Positions 17,331 to 24,441 of a DNA stretch of 64,000 nt are shown here, in pieces. The notes below the pieces were generated by a model that saw only the letters and a program-made list of their open reading frames with translations, had not been told where the DNA came from and searched no databases. This stretch comes from an uncultured Treponema sp. (GTDB lineage Bacteria; Spirochaetota; Spirochaetia; Treponematales; Treponemataceae), in assembly GCA_947167745.1 (NCBI GenBank), contig CAMVJE010000007.1, forward strand, positions 3,894 to 67,893, given 5' to 3'. Made by a program: the position numbers and the translations under genes. Positions within the stretch are counted from its first letter, which is position 1. Each line of letters begins with the position of its first letter.

Positions 17331-17366
17331 AAACAATGCAGCAATATTTCGCAATCTGAAAAGGAT

Positions 17367-17395
17367 TTGTAAACCTGCATAAAATTTTGTATAAT
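17367..17395 (+). promoter_or_regulatory. Promoter of the hisG operon
   Basis: TTGTAA (17367-17372), 17-base spacer, TATAAT (17390-17395), 32 bases before hisG. AAAGGACC at about 17413 is the SD. Confidence 0.65.
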
Positions 17396-17427
17396 CTTAA
17401 GAAAGAATCTAAAAAGGACCTGTTTTT

Positions 17428-18300
17428 ATGGAAAAATTACGAATATTGTTGGCAAAAGGCCGAATTTACGAGTCTGTCTACGAACTTTTGAGCGATGTGG
17501 GCATTTCCCTTAAACTTGCTGACCGCACATACTTTCCTACAACCAATCAGGACGATTTGGCTTTTCAGGTTGTAAAACCACAGATTGCAAGCGCATTGCT
17601 CGCTTCAAACAAGGCTGACGTCGGCTTTTCCGGCAAAGACTGGGTTTACGAGAACGGCGTTCAGGATCAGGTTGAGGAAATCATGGACTTGGGCTTTGAC
17701 CCGGTTCGTATTGTAGCTGCTATCCCGAACACTGTTGATTTTGACAAGCTTCTTAAAGGCAAAGTTACAATCGCAACTGAATATCAGACCTTGAGCAAAA
17801 AATGGGTCGAAGAAAAGAAAGTCGATGGTACGATTTTCCGCACATGGGGCACATCAGAAGGCTTCGTTCAGGACAACGAGGACTCACTTGCTCAGATTTT
17901 GATTGACAACACTTCGACAGGTTCAAGCCTCCGCGCAAACAACCTCAAAATCGTCGATACTCTCATGACTTCTTCAACAAGAATGTACGCATCAAAAGAG
18001 GCTCTCAAAGATCCTGCCAAAAAGCAGAAAATCATGGAGCTTAAAATGCTCTTCGAGTCTGTTTTGAACGCCCGTGGCCGGGTAATGCTCGAAATGAATG
18101 TCGCAAAAGACAAGTTCGACAATCTTATCAAGGCTCTTCCGTCAATGAAAAGCCCCACAGTCAGCCCCCTCTTCGGTGACGACGGCTACGCAGTAAAAAT
18201 CGCAGTCAAAAAAAGCGAAGTCCCAACCCTGCTTCCAAAATTGCAGTCTCTTGGTGCCACAGACATCCTGGAATACGCACTGCGTAAGGTTGTGAGATAA
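17428..18300 (+). CDS. hisG: ATP phosphoribosyltransferase, long form (HisG)
   Basis: First step of histidine synthesis: ATP + PRPP to phosphoribosyl-ATP. At 290 residues it is the long form, with the C-terminal ACT-like regulatory domain (about 215-290: MKSPTVSPLFGDDGYAVKIAV) for histidine feedback, and so does not need HisZ. Family signs are LLAKGRIYESV, ADVGFSGKDWV and the PRPP-loop-like LIDNTSTGSSLRANNL. It is followed by hisB across a GC-hairpin repeat, with asnC and an aminotransferase after that. hisD lies separately at 39936; the remaining his genes are not in the window. Confidence 0.94.
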   Translation: MEKLRILLAKGRIYESVYELLSDVGISLKLADRTYFPTTNQDDLAFQVVKPQIASALLASNKADVGFSGKDWVYENGVQDQVEEIMDLGFDPVRIVAAIPNTVDFDKLLKGKVTIATEYQTLSKKWVEEKKVDGTIFRTWGTSEGFVQDNEDSLAQILIDNTSTGSSLRANNLKIVDTLMTSSTRMYASKEALKDPAKKQKIMELKMLFESVLNARGRVMLEMNVAKDKFDNLIKALPSMKSPTVSPLFGDDGYAVKIAVKKSEVPTLLPKLQSLGATDILEYALRKVVR

Positions 18301-18337
18301 AAAACTGAAAACGGAAAGTTGAAGATTGAAAGTTAGG

Positions 18338-18418
18338 GTTGGGGGAAGTCTCCCCCTCGGCTGCAATGGCTCCGCCATTTCCGCCTACCCCCTCTGCGGG
18401 AGGTCCCGCAACGCCCCG
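18338..18418 (+). repeat. Modular GC-hairpin intergenic repeat, copy 3
   Basis: GGGGGAAGTCTCCCCC, ATGGCTCCGCCAT and CGCCTACCCCCTCTGCGGGAGG...CGCCCC modules between hisG and hisB. Same end module and orientation as the copies at 2010, 3172 and 32590. It may affect the hisG/hisB transcript ratio. Confidence 0.55.
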
Positions 18419-18438
18419 ATATGGCAGGAGAAATTTTT

Positions 18439-19056
18439 ATGGCACGAACGGCTACAATTGAACGAATTACTGGCGAGACTCAGATTTCGCTTACTCTTAA
18501 TCTTGACGGAAGCGGAAAGTGCGATGTGGAAAATCCTATCGGCTTTTTTGATCATTTGCTCCGCTCTTTCTGTAAGCACGGGCTTTTTGACCTTTCAGGC
18601 TCTATCAAGGGTGACTTGAATGTTGACCAGCACCACACAATCGAAGACACCGGCATTGTTCTGGGTATGTGCTTTGCCAAGGCTTTGGGCGATTGTGCCG
18701 GCATTTACCGAAGCGGCTCTTTTCTTTATCCCATGGACGAAAGCCTGCTCCGTGCGGCGGTTGATTTTGGCGGCCGTCCTTTCCTTGTCTGCAATGCCGA
18801 ACTAACTGGAATCCCGCTGGTGAGCGTTCAGAACGGCAAAGAGGGAACTTTCCAGACAGATTGCTTTGACGATTTCTGGAACGGCTTTGTTCAGGCGGCA
18901 AAATGTAACCTTCATCTGGATACTATACGCGGCCGAAGCGACCACCACAAAATGGAAGGGCTTTTTAAAGCTGCTGCCCGCGCAATCCGAAGTGCAGTCG
19001 AAATTGATCCCCGCCGCAACGGTGAAGTTCCCAGCACAAAAGGCGTAATTGTATAA
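18439..19056 (+). CDS. hisB: Imidazoleglycerol-phosphate dehydratase (HisB)
   Basis: 205 residues, usual for the monofunctional enzyme of histidine synthesis. The manganese-binding histidine motifs are present: FFDHLLRSFCKHGLFD, DQHHTIEDTG and RGRSDHHKMEGLFKA. The ATG at 18439 is chosen because CAGGAG sits 9 bases upstream; an ATG at 18421 lacks an SD. It is a cytoplasmic 24-mer enzyme. It lies between hisG and an AsnC-type regulator, 17 bases before the latter, so these genes are probably one transcript. Confidence 0.95.
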   Translation: MARTATIERITGETQISLTLNLDGSGKCDVENPIGFFDHLLRSFCKHGLFDLSGSIKGDLNVDQHHTIEDTGIVLGMCFAKALGDCAGIYRSGSFLYPMDESLLRAAVDFGGRPFLVCNAELTGIPLVSVQNGKEGTFQTDCFDDFWNGFVQAAKCNLHLDTIRGRSDHHKMEGLFKAAARAIRSAVEIDPRRNGEVPSTKGVIV

Positions 19057-19073
19057 AACTGAAGGAGATAATT

Positions 19074-19568
19074 ATGGACGGAAAGGAAGAGATTCTTGAT
19101 TTATTGCGTGAAAATGCGCGTCTGGCAGTCGAAGACATTTCGGCAATGACAAAAAAATCAGCCGACGAAGTTAAAGCGATTATCAAGTCGCTTGAAGACG
19201 AAGGAATTATCTTAAAATATGCCGCCATCGTTAACCCTGAAAAAGACATCAACACAAAAGACAAGGTTAGGGCAGAAATCGAAATTCAGTGCCAGCCTGA
19301 GCGAGAGCATGGTTTTGATGCACTTGCCGAGCGAATTTATCGTTTCCCGCAGGTTAAGTCGCTTTATCTGATGAGTGGCGGCTACGATTTAAAGGTCGTG
19401 ATTGAGGGAGACGATTTGCGCGAAGTGGCCCTTTTTGTTGCTCAGAAACTTTCAACTCTGGAAGGTGTGCGCTCAACAAAGACTCACTTCCTGCTCAAAA
19501 CCTACAAAGAAAACGATGTTCTCTATGTAGAAGACGAAAGTGACCGCCGCGAAGGAGTCATGGCATAA
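19074..19568 (+). CDS. Lrp/AsnC-family transcriptional regulator
   Basis: 164 residues. An N-terminal winged helix (ILDLLRENARLAVEDISAMTKKSADEVKAIIKSLEDEGII) is followed by an AsnC/RAM ligand domain (about 80-150; LYLMSGGYDLKVVIEG). Such proteins bind amino acids and control amino-acid metabolism. AAGGAG lies 8 bases before the ATG. The aminotransferase starts at the base after its stop, a pairing often seen in other bacteria, so it likely regulates this operon in response to an amino acid. Confidence 0.92.
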   Translation: MDGKEEILDLLRENARLAVEDISAMTKKSADEVKAIIKSLEDEGIILKYAAIVNPEKDINTKDKVRAEIEIQCQPEREHGFDALAERIYRFPQVKSLYLMSGGYDLKVVIEGDDLREVALFVAQKLSTLEGVRSTKTHFLLKTYKENDVLYVEDESDRREGVMA

Positions 19569-20738
19569 ATGAATACACGAGAAGACAGACTTTCAAAGTC
19601 AATGCAGAATATTCCGCCATCGGGCATCCGTAAGTTTTTTGAGATGCTGATTGGCCATGACGATGTTATTTCCCTTTCGGTTGGTGAGCCTGATTTCCCG
19701 ACTCCATGGGTAATCCGCGAGGAAGCCTACTATCATCTCGAAAAAGGCCACACTTCCTACACATCAAACTGGGGTTTAATCGAGCTTCGTGAAGAAATCG
19801 CCAAATACATGGAGCGCTACCAGCTTTACTACAATCCCAAGAACGAGATTTTGATTACCGTGGGTGCCAGCGAGGGCGTTGACGCGGTTTTGCGGGCGAT
19901 TTTGAATCCCGGAGACGAAATCATCGTCGTTCAGCCATGTTATGTAAACTACACGCCTCTTGCCGAACTTACAGGAGCAAAAGTCGTTCCAATCGACACC
20001 AGCGTAAACGGATTCTACCCCACGGCAGAGCAGATTGAAAAGGCAATCACTCCAAAAACAAAGTGCGTGATGATGTGTTCTCCGAATAACCCGACTGGCA
20101 CAATGATTCCAAAAGAAGAACTTGAAAAGATTGCAAAAGTCGTAGTCAAAAATCAAATCTGGTGTATTTCTGACGAAATTTACTGTGAGCTTGCTTACGA
20201 CGGGGCAGAGCATGTCTCTGTGGGCTCTTTCCCAGAAATGAAGGACTATGCGATTATCCTCAACGGCTTCTCAAAATCATTCGCGATGACAGGCTGGCGA
20301 ATCGGCTACATCGCAGCTCCTAGTGAAGTTCTTGCCCAAATCGTAAAACTCCACGGCTACAACACAATCTGTGCCCCGATTTTCTCTCAGTATGCGGCTG
20401 TTGAGGGCTTGCGCCACGGCTGGAAGGATGTCGAAAAAATGCGCGTGAGCTACCAGCAGAGGCGAAACCTCATGTACAAGGCTTTCTGCGACATGGGACT
20501 TGAAGTTCCAGAGCCGACTGGAGCCTTCTACATGTTCCCCAGCATTAAAAATTTGGGAATCTCAAGCGAAGAATTTGCCACCCAGCTTTTCCAGAAGCAC
20601 AATGTCGCTGTTGTTCCGGGCAGTGTCTTTGGTCTTGGGGGCGAAGGTCACATTCGCTGCTGTTATGCGACGGCCGTAGACAAAATGAAGGTTGCACTGG
20701 ACAGAATCAGCGAGTTTGTTGAAGAACTAAAAAAATAA
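19569..20738 (+). CDS. Class I/II PLP-dependent aminotransferase
   Basis: 389 residues, fold type I. The PLP lysine is in ILNGFSKSFAMTGWRIGY. Other marks are SVGEPDFPTP, MMCSPNNPTGTM and ISDEIYCELAY, with the C-terminal Arg region GEGHIRCCYA. It transfers amino groups between an amino acid (aspartate, aromatic or branched-chain) and 2-oxoglutarate. Specificity cannot be read from sequence. Placement after hisG-hisB-asnC suggests amino-acid synthesis; a HisC role is possible but the sequence looks more like the AspC/AraT group paired with AsnC. Confidence 0.9.
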   Translation: MNTREDRLSKSMQNIPPSGIRKFFEMLIGHDDVISLSVGEPDFPTPWVIREEAYYHLEKGHTSYTSNWGLIELREEIAKYMERYQLYYNPKNEILITVGASEGVDAVLRAILNPGDEIIVVQPCYVNYTPLAELTGAKVVPIDTSVNGFYPTAEQIEKAITPKTKCVMMCSPNNPTGTMIPKEELEKIAKVVVKNQIWCISDEIYCELAYDGAEHVSVGSFPEMKDYAIILNGFSKSFAMTGWRIGYIAAPSEVLAQIVKLHGYNTICAPIFSQYAAVEGLRHGWKDVEKMRVSYQQRRNLMYKAFCDMGLEVPEPTGAFYMFPSIKNLGISSEEFATQLFQKHNVAVVPGSVFGLGGEGHIRCCYATAVDKMKVALDRISEFVEELKK

Positions 20739-20765
20739 ACATAATATGCCGATAATAGACACAGT

Positions 20766-22097
20766 ATGCAAATTTTAATAGCTGTAGTAATAATTGTAGC
20801 ATTTGGTGCAATCATCGTTTCTTTTGCCACCCAAAAAAAGTCTGGGAAACATGGCAGGCAGAAGAGTCGTGCACAGATAATAAAAGAGTCTAGCAGAAAG
20901 TTAGCACAGGATCCCCACAATGCAGATGCACTTCTTGCTTTGGGAGATTTGTACTATAACGAACGGGCATGGGATAAAGCTTTTCCGATTTATGAAACTC
21001 AGATGGGAATTGCACCTGCTCATCGTGAAATTGATGTTTTTAAGGCTTCATTACGGCAGGGAATTTGTGCAGTAAAGCTGGACAAGATTCAAGAAGCTTT
21101 TAAAGGTTTAAGTGCAGCTGTTCAGATTAATCCTAACGATTTTGAGGTAAATTATTATCTTGGAATTGCCTTCTATAAAAACAACGAATTTGAAAAAGCA
21201 GTTCCAAGGTTTAAGAAAGTTGTTATTGTGAAGCCGGATGCAACAGGAATCAGTTCGCCGCTCGGTCTTTCACTTTATAAAGCAAAGCATTACAAAGAGT
21301 CACTCCCGTATTTAAAGCGTGCTCTTGATGAAAATCCTGAGAATAAAGAAGCACTTTTCGCGATGGCAGATAGCATGAACGAAAGTGGCTACGGCGAAAA
21401 GGCAATTAAAGTCTTTATGCATTTGCGCCCCGATCCAGAATTTGGCGCAAAAGCTTGTCTCGCAGCAGGAATTTTCCACTTGAAAATCGGTGAGGCAGAC
21501 AAGGCTATTCAGGATTTTGAAATCGGCCTCAAGCATCAGAATGCAGCTCCAGAAGTTTCAATCGAGACCCGTTATCGCCTTTCTCTGGCTTATTTCGCCC
21601 AGAAAGCGATTGGAAAGGGAATCACTTTGCTTCAGGACATTATGGCGGTTAATCCTCAATATAAAGATGTTCCTCAGCTGCTTGCCCGATATACAGAATT
21701 GAATCAGAACAAAAACCTGCAGACATATCTGATGGCAAGTTCTAGCGATTTTGTTTCTCTTTGCCGTCGAATCGTTATGAAGTATTATCAGCGCGCACTT
21801 GCAAAAATTGTTGATATTTCCGTAACGCCCGAAAATGTTGAAATCCTCATGAATATTGAATTTGTTCGCTCTGAAGAAACACATTTGTTCCGTTTCTATC
21901 GAACAACGGGTGCGGTTGCTGATTTGTATGTCCGTGAATTCCATTCTAAAGTAAGCGAAGTGAAAGCTGACCGCGGAATCTGTATTACGGCAGGCCTGTA
22001 TAGTGAAGAAGGCCGCAAATATGCAGAAGGCCGACCCATCGACTTAGTCGACAAGACCGGCCTTATTAAAATATTGAAGAAAGTTGACAGTAACTAA
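20766..22097 (+). CDS. Membrane-anchored TPR protein with Mrr-like C-terminal domain
   Basis: 443 residues. An N-terminal membrane anchor (ILIAVVIIVAFGAIIVSFA, 3-21) is followed by about eight tetratricopeptide repeats (about 45-310; for example NADALLALGDLYYNERAWDKAF). The C-terminal domain (about 325-440) reads FYRTTGAVADLYVREFHSKVSEVKADRGICITAG and ends GRPIDLVDKTGLIKIL, the order seen in Mrr-type restriction-endonuclease-like domains. The catalytic D-ExK residues are not convincing, so it may be a non-catalytic fold. A protein of this type is known to me from treponemes but its function is not. Confidence 0.8.
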   Translation: MQILIAVVIIVAFGAIIVSFATQKKSGKHGRQKSRAQIIKESSRKLAQDPHNADALLALGDLYYNERAWDKAFPIYETQMGIAPAHREIDVFKASLRQGICAVKLDKIQEAFKGLSAAVQINPNDFEVNYYLGIAFYKNNEFEKAVPRFKKVVIVKPDATGISSPLGLSLYKAKHYKESLPYLKRALDENPENKEALFAMADSMNESGYGEKAIKVFMHLRPDPEFGAKACLAAGIFHLKIGEADKAIQDFEIGLKHQNAAPEVSIETRYRLSLAYFAQKAIGKGITLLQDIMAVNPQYKDVPQLLARYTELNQNKNLQTYLMASSSDFVSLCRRIVMKYYQRALAKIVDISVTPENVEILMNIEFVRSEETHLFRFYRTTGAVADLYVREFHSKVSEVKADRGICITAGLYSEEGRKYAEGRPIDLVDKTGLIKILKKVDSN

Positions 22098-22100
22098 ATT

Positions 22101-22997
22101 TTAGCGCAGTTTTTCGATTTTTTCGTGCTGTTCGTCAAAAATCTCCATAATGTGATCGATGACTTTCTGTTTGGGATCAGCTTCGTCAGCGGGAAGTGAT
22201 GCCAGATATTCTTTTCGGAATGACTTACAGTCAATCACCGGACTTGCTCCAAAAATTTGGACGGCTGGTTCTATCAAGTCTGCAAGCATATCATCTGGAT
22301 TGTTCATATCGATAGTGAGCGCGCTTCCGTTAATTGTAACTAGAATCATCACATCAAACATTCTAAGGTAAGAGTCGATTTCACGAAGTCCTCGTTTTGT
22401 CTCCGGGTGACCAGGTCTGTAGCGAGTTCCACTTGGGAAGACCAGAATTACTTCGCCGTCGCGCTTACATTTGTCCATGGCGCGCATTGCAGCCAGGTTA
22501 ATCGTGCGTGCCCGCTTTTCTTCTTCGAGTTTTTCTTCTTCAGACTGAGCATTTGCTTCAGCTTTTGTGAGAGAGCGGGTAGGGTAAATGACAACGCGGG
22601 TAAAACTTTCTGCAAAGGCTCGGACTAGTGGATTTTCCTCGTTAAGTTTCATTCCTGCGATTGCGACGATTCGTTTTGAAAGGTCTTTGCCTTCTTCACC
22701 CAAATCATGCTCTAAAAGATAGCAGAGGGCTGGAAGATCAGTGTTTGAATAGTGTTCCATGAGGATAAGACCATGTTTGCCGGATTTGACAGCATCCAAA
22801 AAGGTGCGGAAATTTTCCTTGCCTTCCAAACGGCTTCCTTCAGCCATATTTTCCTCAACGAGCTTGTCCATAAATTTGCGCGTCTGGGGATTTTCTTTTT
22901 GATAAACATTAGTCTCATCGATTTTTGCCGCTGCAACCGAAAGATTTGACAGTGACTTGAACATGTCAGCGTATTTTTCGCGAATTGAAAGTGCCAT
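22101..22997 (-). CDS. 1-acyl-glycerol-3-phosphate acyltransferase-like (PlsC family)
   Basis: 298 residues from the ATG at 22997, which has GAGG 8 bases upstream. The frame extends to a TTG at 23054 that has no SD. The acyltransferase motifs are MEHYSNTDLPAL (H-x4-D), FTRVVIYPTR and VFPSGTRYRPG (glycine/arginine motif for the glycerol-phosphate site). It transfers acyl chains to lysophospholipid-type acceptors at the inner membrane, although no membrane helix is evident. It is convergent with the TPR gene, with only 3 bases between the stops. Confidence 0.85.
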   Translation of the reverse strand: MALSIREKYADMFKSLSNLSVAAAKIDETNVYQKENPQTRKFMDKLVEENMAEGSRLEGKENFRTFLDAVKSGKHGLILMEHYSNTDLPALCYLLEHDLGEEGKDLSKRIVAIAGMKLNEENPLVRAFAESFTRVVIYPTRSLTKAEANAQSEEEKLEEEKRARTINLAAMRAMDKCKRDGEVILVFPSGTRYRPGHPETKRGLREIDSYLRMFDVMILVTINGSALTIDMNNPDDMLADLIEPAVQIFGASPVIDCKSFRKEYLASLPADEADPKQKVIDHIMEIFDEQHEKIEKLR

Positions 22998-23163
22998 AGC
23001 ATCCTCTATAAGTGTAGTAACTTCTATTTTAAGTCCTTGAAGAGAATTTGGCAAGTTGTGATAAGAATTTGTATCAGAATCATTAAATCAGGATTTAGGT
23101 TGCGTGACGCACAAAGGAAGGATATTATTCTAATTAAAGAATAAAATATTTGTGAGGAATGTT

Positions 23164-23682
23164 GTGGTTAATGATATTCTTGAAGCTGTCTTCAACGATG
23201 ATTTTTCAGCGGAGGATGCAAAAATTTTCATTTCAGTTGTTGGAATCTGTCTGCTTTGTCTCCTTATCCTTATTTCTGTAATCGCGTATTTCTGGCATTT
23301 AAAGGATATTCATGACGGCCGTCAATTTACCGTAACTCGCGAGGGGTTAGGGGAACAGAGCGGAAAAATAAAGGAAATCTTGTTGGAGCATAATGTAAGC
23401 CGAACCGAGGTGAATTCAGACCTGCTGCTTTTGGAAGAAATCATTATGCGTCTTCAGGAACATGCTGTAAGTGCCGTTACGGTCAGACTGATGAACCGGT
23501 TTGGTCATTTTAAGTTGCAACTTTCGGTTCGTGCCAAACGCTTTAATCCTCTTGCGGAAGACGAAGATTTAGATGACAATGGCGAGAATTTTCTCCGGGG
23601 GCTGATTTTGCAGGCAAATCAGGCAAATCTTTCTTATGCGCGTCGATTTGGAAAAAACATCGTCATAATCAGGTATTCTTAA
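23164..23682 (+). CDS. Membrane protein with a degenerate GHKL/RsbW-like domain
   Basis: 172 residues. The frame opens at 23152, but GAGGA at 23154-23158 points to the GTG at 23164. One membrane segment at about 21-44 (ISVVGICLLCLLILISVIAYF) is followed by a cytoplasmic domain. Its pattern LLLLEEIIMRLQEH...AVTVRLMN...LQLSVRAKRFNPLAEDEDL follows anti-sigma-factor-type ATPases (N-box helix, then FNPLA). However, the Asn of the N box and the DxGxG Mg/ATP motif are missing, so ATP binding is unlikely. Function unknown. It is followed by the tRNA-Ala gene. Confidence 0.6.
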   Translation: MVNDILEAVFNDDFSAEDAKIFISVVGICLLCLLILISVIAYFWHLKDIHDGRQFTVTREGLGEQSGKIKEILLEHNVSRTEVNSDLLLLEEIIMRLQEHAVSAVTVRLMNRFGHFKLQLSVRAKRFNPLAEDEDLDDNGENFLRGLILQANQANLSYARRFGKNIVIIRYS

Positions 23683-23756
23683 GTTTTTAGCACAGATAAT
23701 GACTGCCAGCCAAAACTTGAATTTCTAAGGATTTTTCGATAGTATTATCTTGATTT

Positions 23757-23829
23757 GGGGGCGTAGCTCATCTGGTAGAGCATTTGGTTCGCAATCAAAG
23801 GGTGGCCGGTTCGAGTCCGGTCGTCTCCA
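23757..23829 (+). tRNA. tRNA-Ala (CGC)
   Basis: Complete cloverleaf: acceptor GGGGGCG/CGTCTCC with the G3-U70 pair that marks tRNA-Ala, D stem GCTC/GAGC, and anticodon stem TTTGG/TCAAA. The anticodon loop is TTCGCAA (anticodon CGC, codon GCG) and the T loop is TTCGAGT. The discriminator base is A at 23829. CCA is not encoded. Confidence 0.93.
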
Positions 23830-23866
23830 AAAATCCTGTTCAGAACGAGCAGGATTTTTTGTTTTT
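23829..23866 (+). terminator. Rho-independent terminator after tRNA-Ala
   Basis: Stem AAAAATCCTG / CAGGATTTTT with an 11-base loop and a T-rich tail. It may also serve nrdG from the other side, since nrdG ends at 23865. Confidence 0.8.
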
Positions 23867-24371
23867 AAAGCTTTAAGAGGCAGTTATGTTCCAGATCGAT
23901 AATACGCTGGTTTCGGCTACCACGGAAATTCAATGTGAGGTCCCTCTGACTTTCAATATAGGGGCCATCAATCAGTACATTTATACATGAGAGCATTCGG
24001 TTGGTAAATGCCGTGTGCTTGCGTCCGTCTGCAGGGAGCAAATCTTTATCGTAGAGATAGCCCGTATAGCACCAGATATTCTTGTTGGGGAGTTCTTTTT
24101 TTACCCGTTCCAAAAAGGGTGCGAGAACTTCCTGATTTTCTTCTTCAAATGGCTCCCCGCCAAGCACTGTGAGACCTGCGATGTGAGCTGGTTTTAAGGC
24201 TTCAATGATTTCGTCTTCCGTTTCTTTTGTGAAAGGCTTTCCGAAGTTAAAATCCCAGGTAATTTGATTATGGCAGCCTTTGCAGTGATTGCGACAGCCT
24301 GAGACAAAAAGTGAAACACGAACGCCTAAGCCATCCGCAATGTCAATTTTTTTGATTGTTCCGTAATTCAT
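23865..24371 (-). CDS. nrdG: Anaerobic ribonucleotide reductase activating protein (NrdG)
   Basis: 168 residues. Radical-SAM enzyme that installs the glycyl radical on NrdD. The [4Fe-4S] motif is CRNHCKGC in FVSGCRNHCKGCHN; the SAM GGE motif is in TVLGGEPFEEEN. I place the start at the ATG at 24371 (MNYGTIKK); a GTG at 24395 is also in frame. Neither has a normal SD, because a strong hairpin with a T8 tract ends 4 bases before the ATG. Expression is therefore probably lowered relative to nrdD. Same strand and adjacent to nrdD. Confidence 0.93.
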   Translation of the reverse strand: MNYGTIKKIDIADGLGVRVSLFVSGCRNHCKGCHNQITWDFNFGKPFTKETEDEIIEALKPAHIAGLTVLGGEPFEEENQEVLAPFLERVKKELPNKNIWCYTGYLYDKDLLPADGRKHTAFTNRMLSCINVLIDGPYIESQRDLTLNFRGSRNQRIIDLEHNCLLKL

Positions 24372-24373
24372 GA

Positions 24374-24425
24374 CAAAAAAAATGCCGTGCCGCACTTAGA
24401 CTTTGCTTAGTGACCGCACGGCAAT
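24374..24425 (-). terminator. Terminator-like hairpin between nrdD and nrdG
   Basis: On the minus strand TGCCGTGC ... GCACGGCA close a long near-palindrome followed by eight T. An AGGAG (24426-24430) with a 7-codon ORF (GTG at 24419, stop 24398-24396) lies inside the hairpin and ends exactly where an in-frame GTG for nrdG begins. It is probably a partial terminator/attenuator. Confidence 0.75.
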
Positions 24426-24441
24426 CTCCTGTTTTAATGTT

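Noticed and set aside
22997..23054. Longer PlsC-like protein starting at the TTG at 23054
   Set aside because: No SD before the TTG; GAGG precedes the ATG at 22997.
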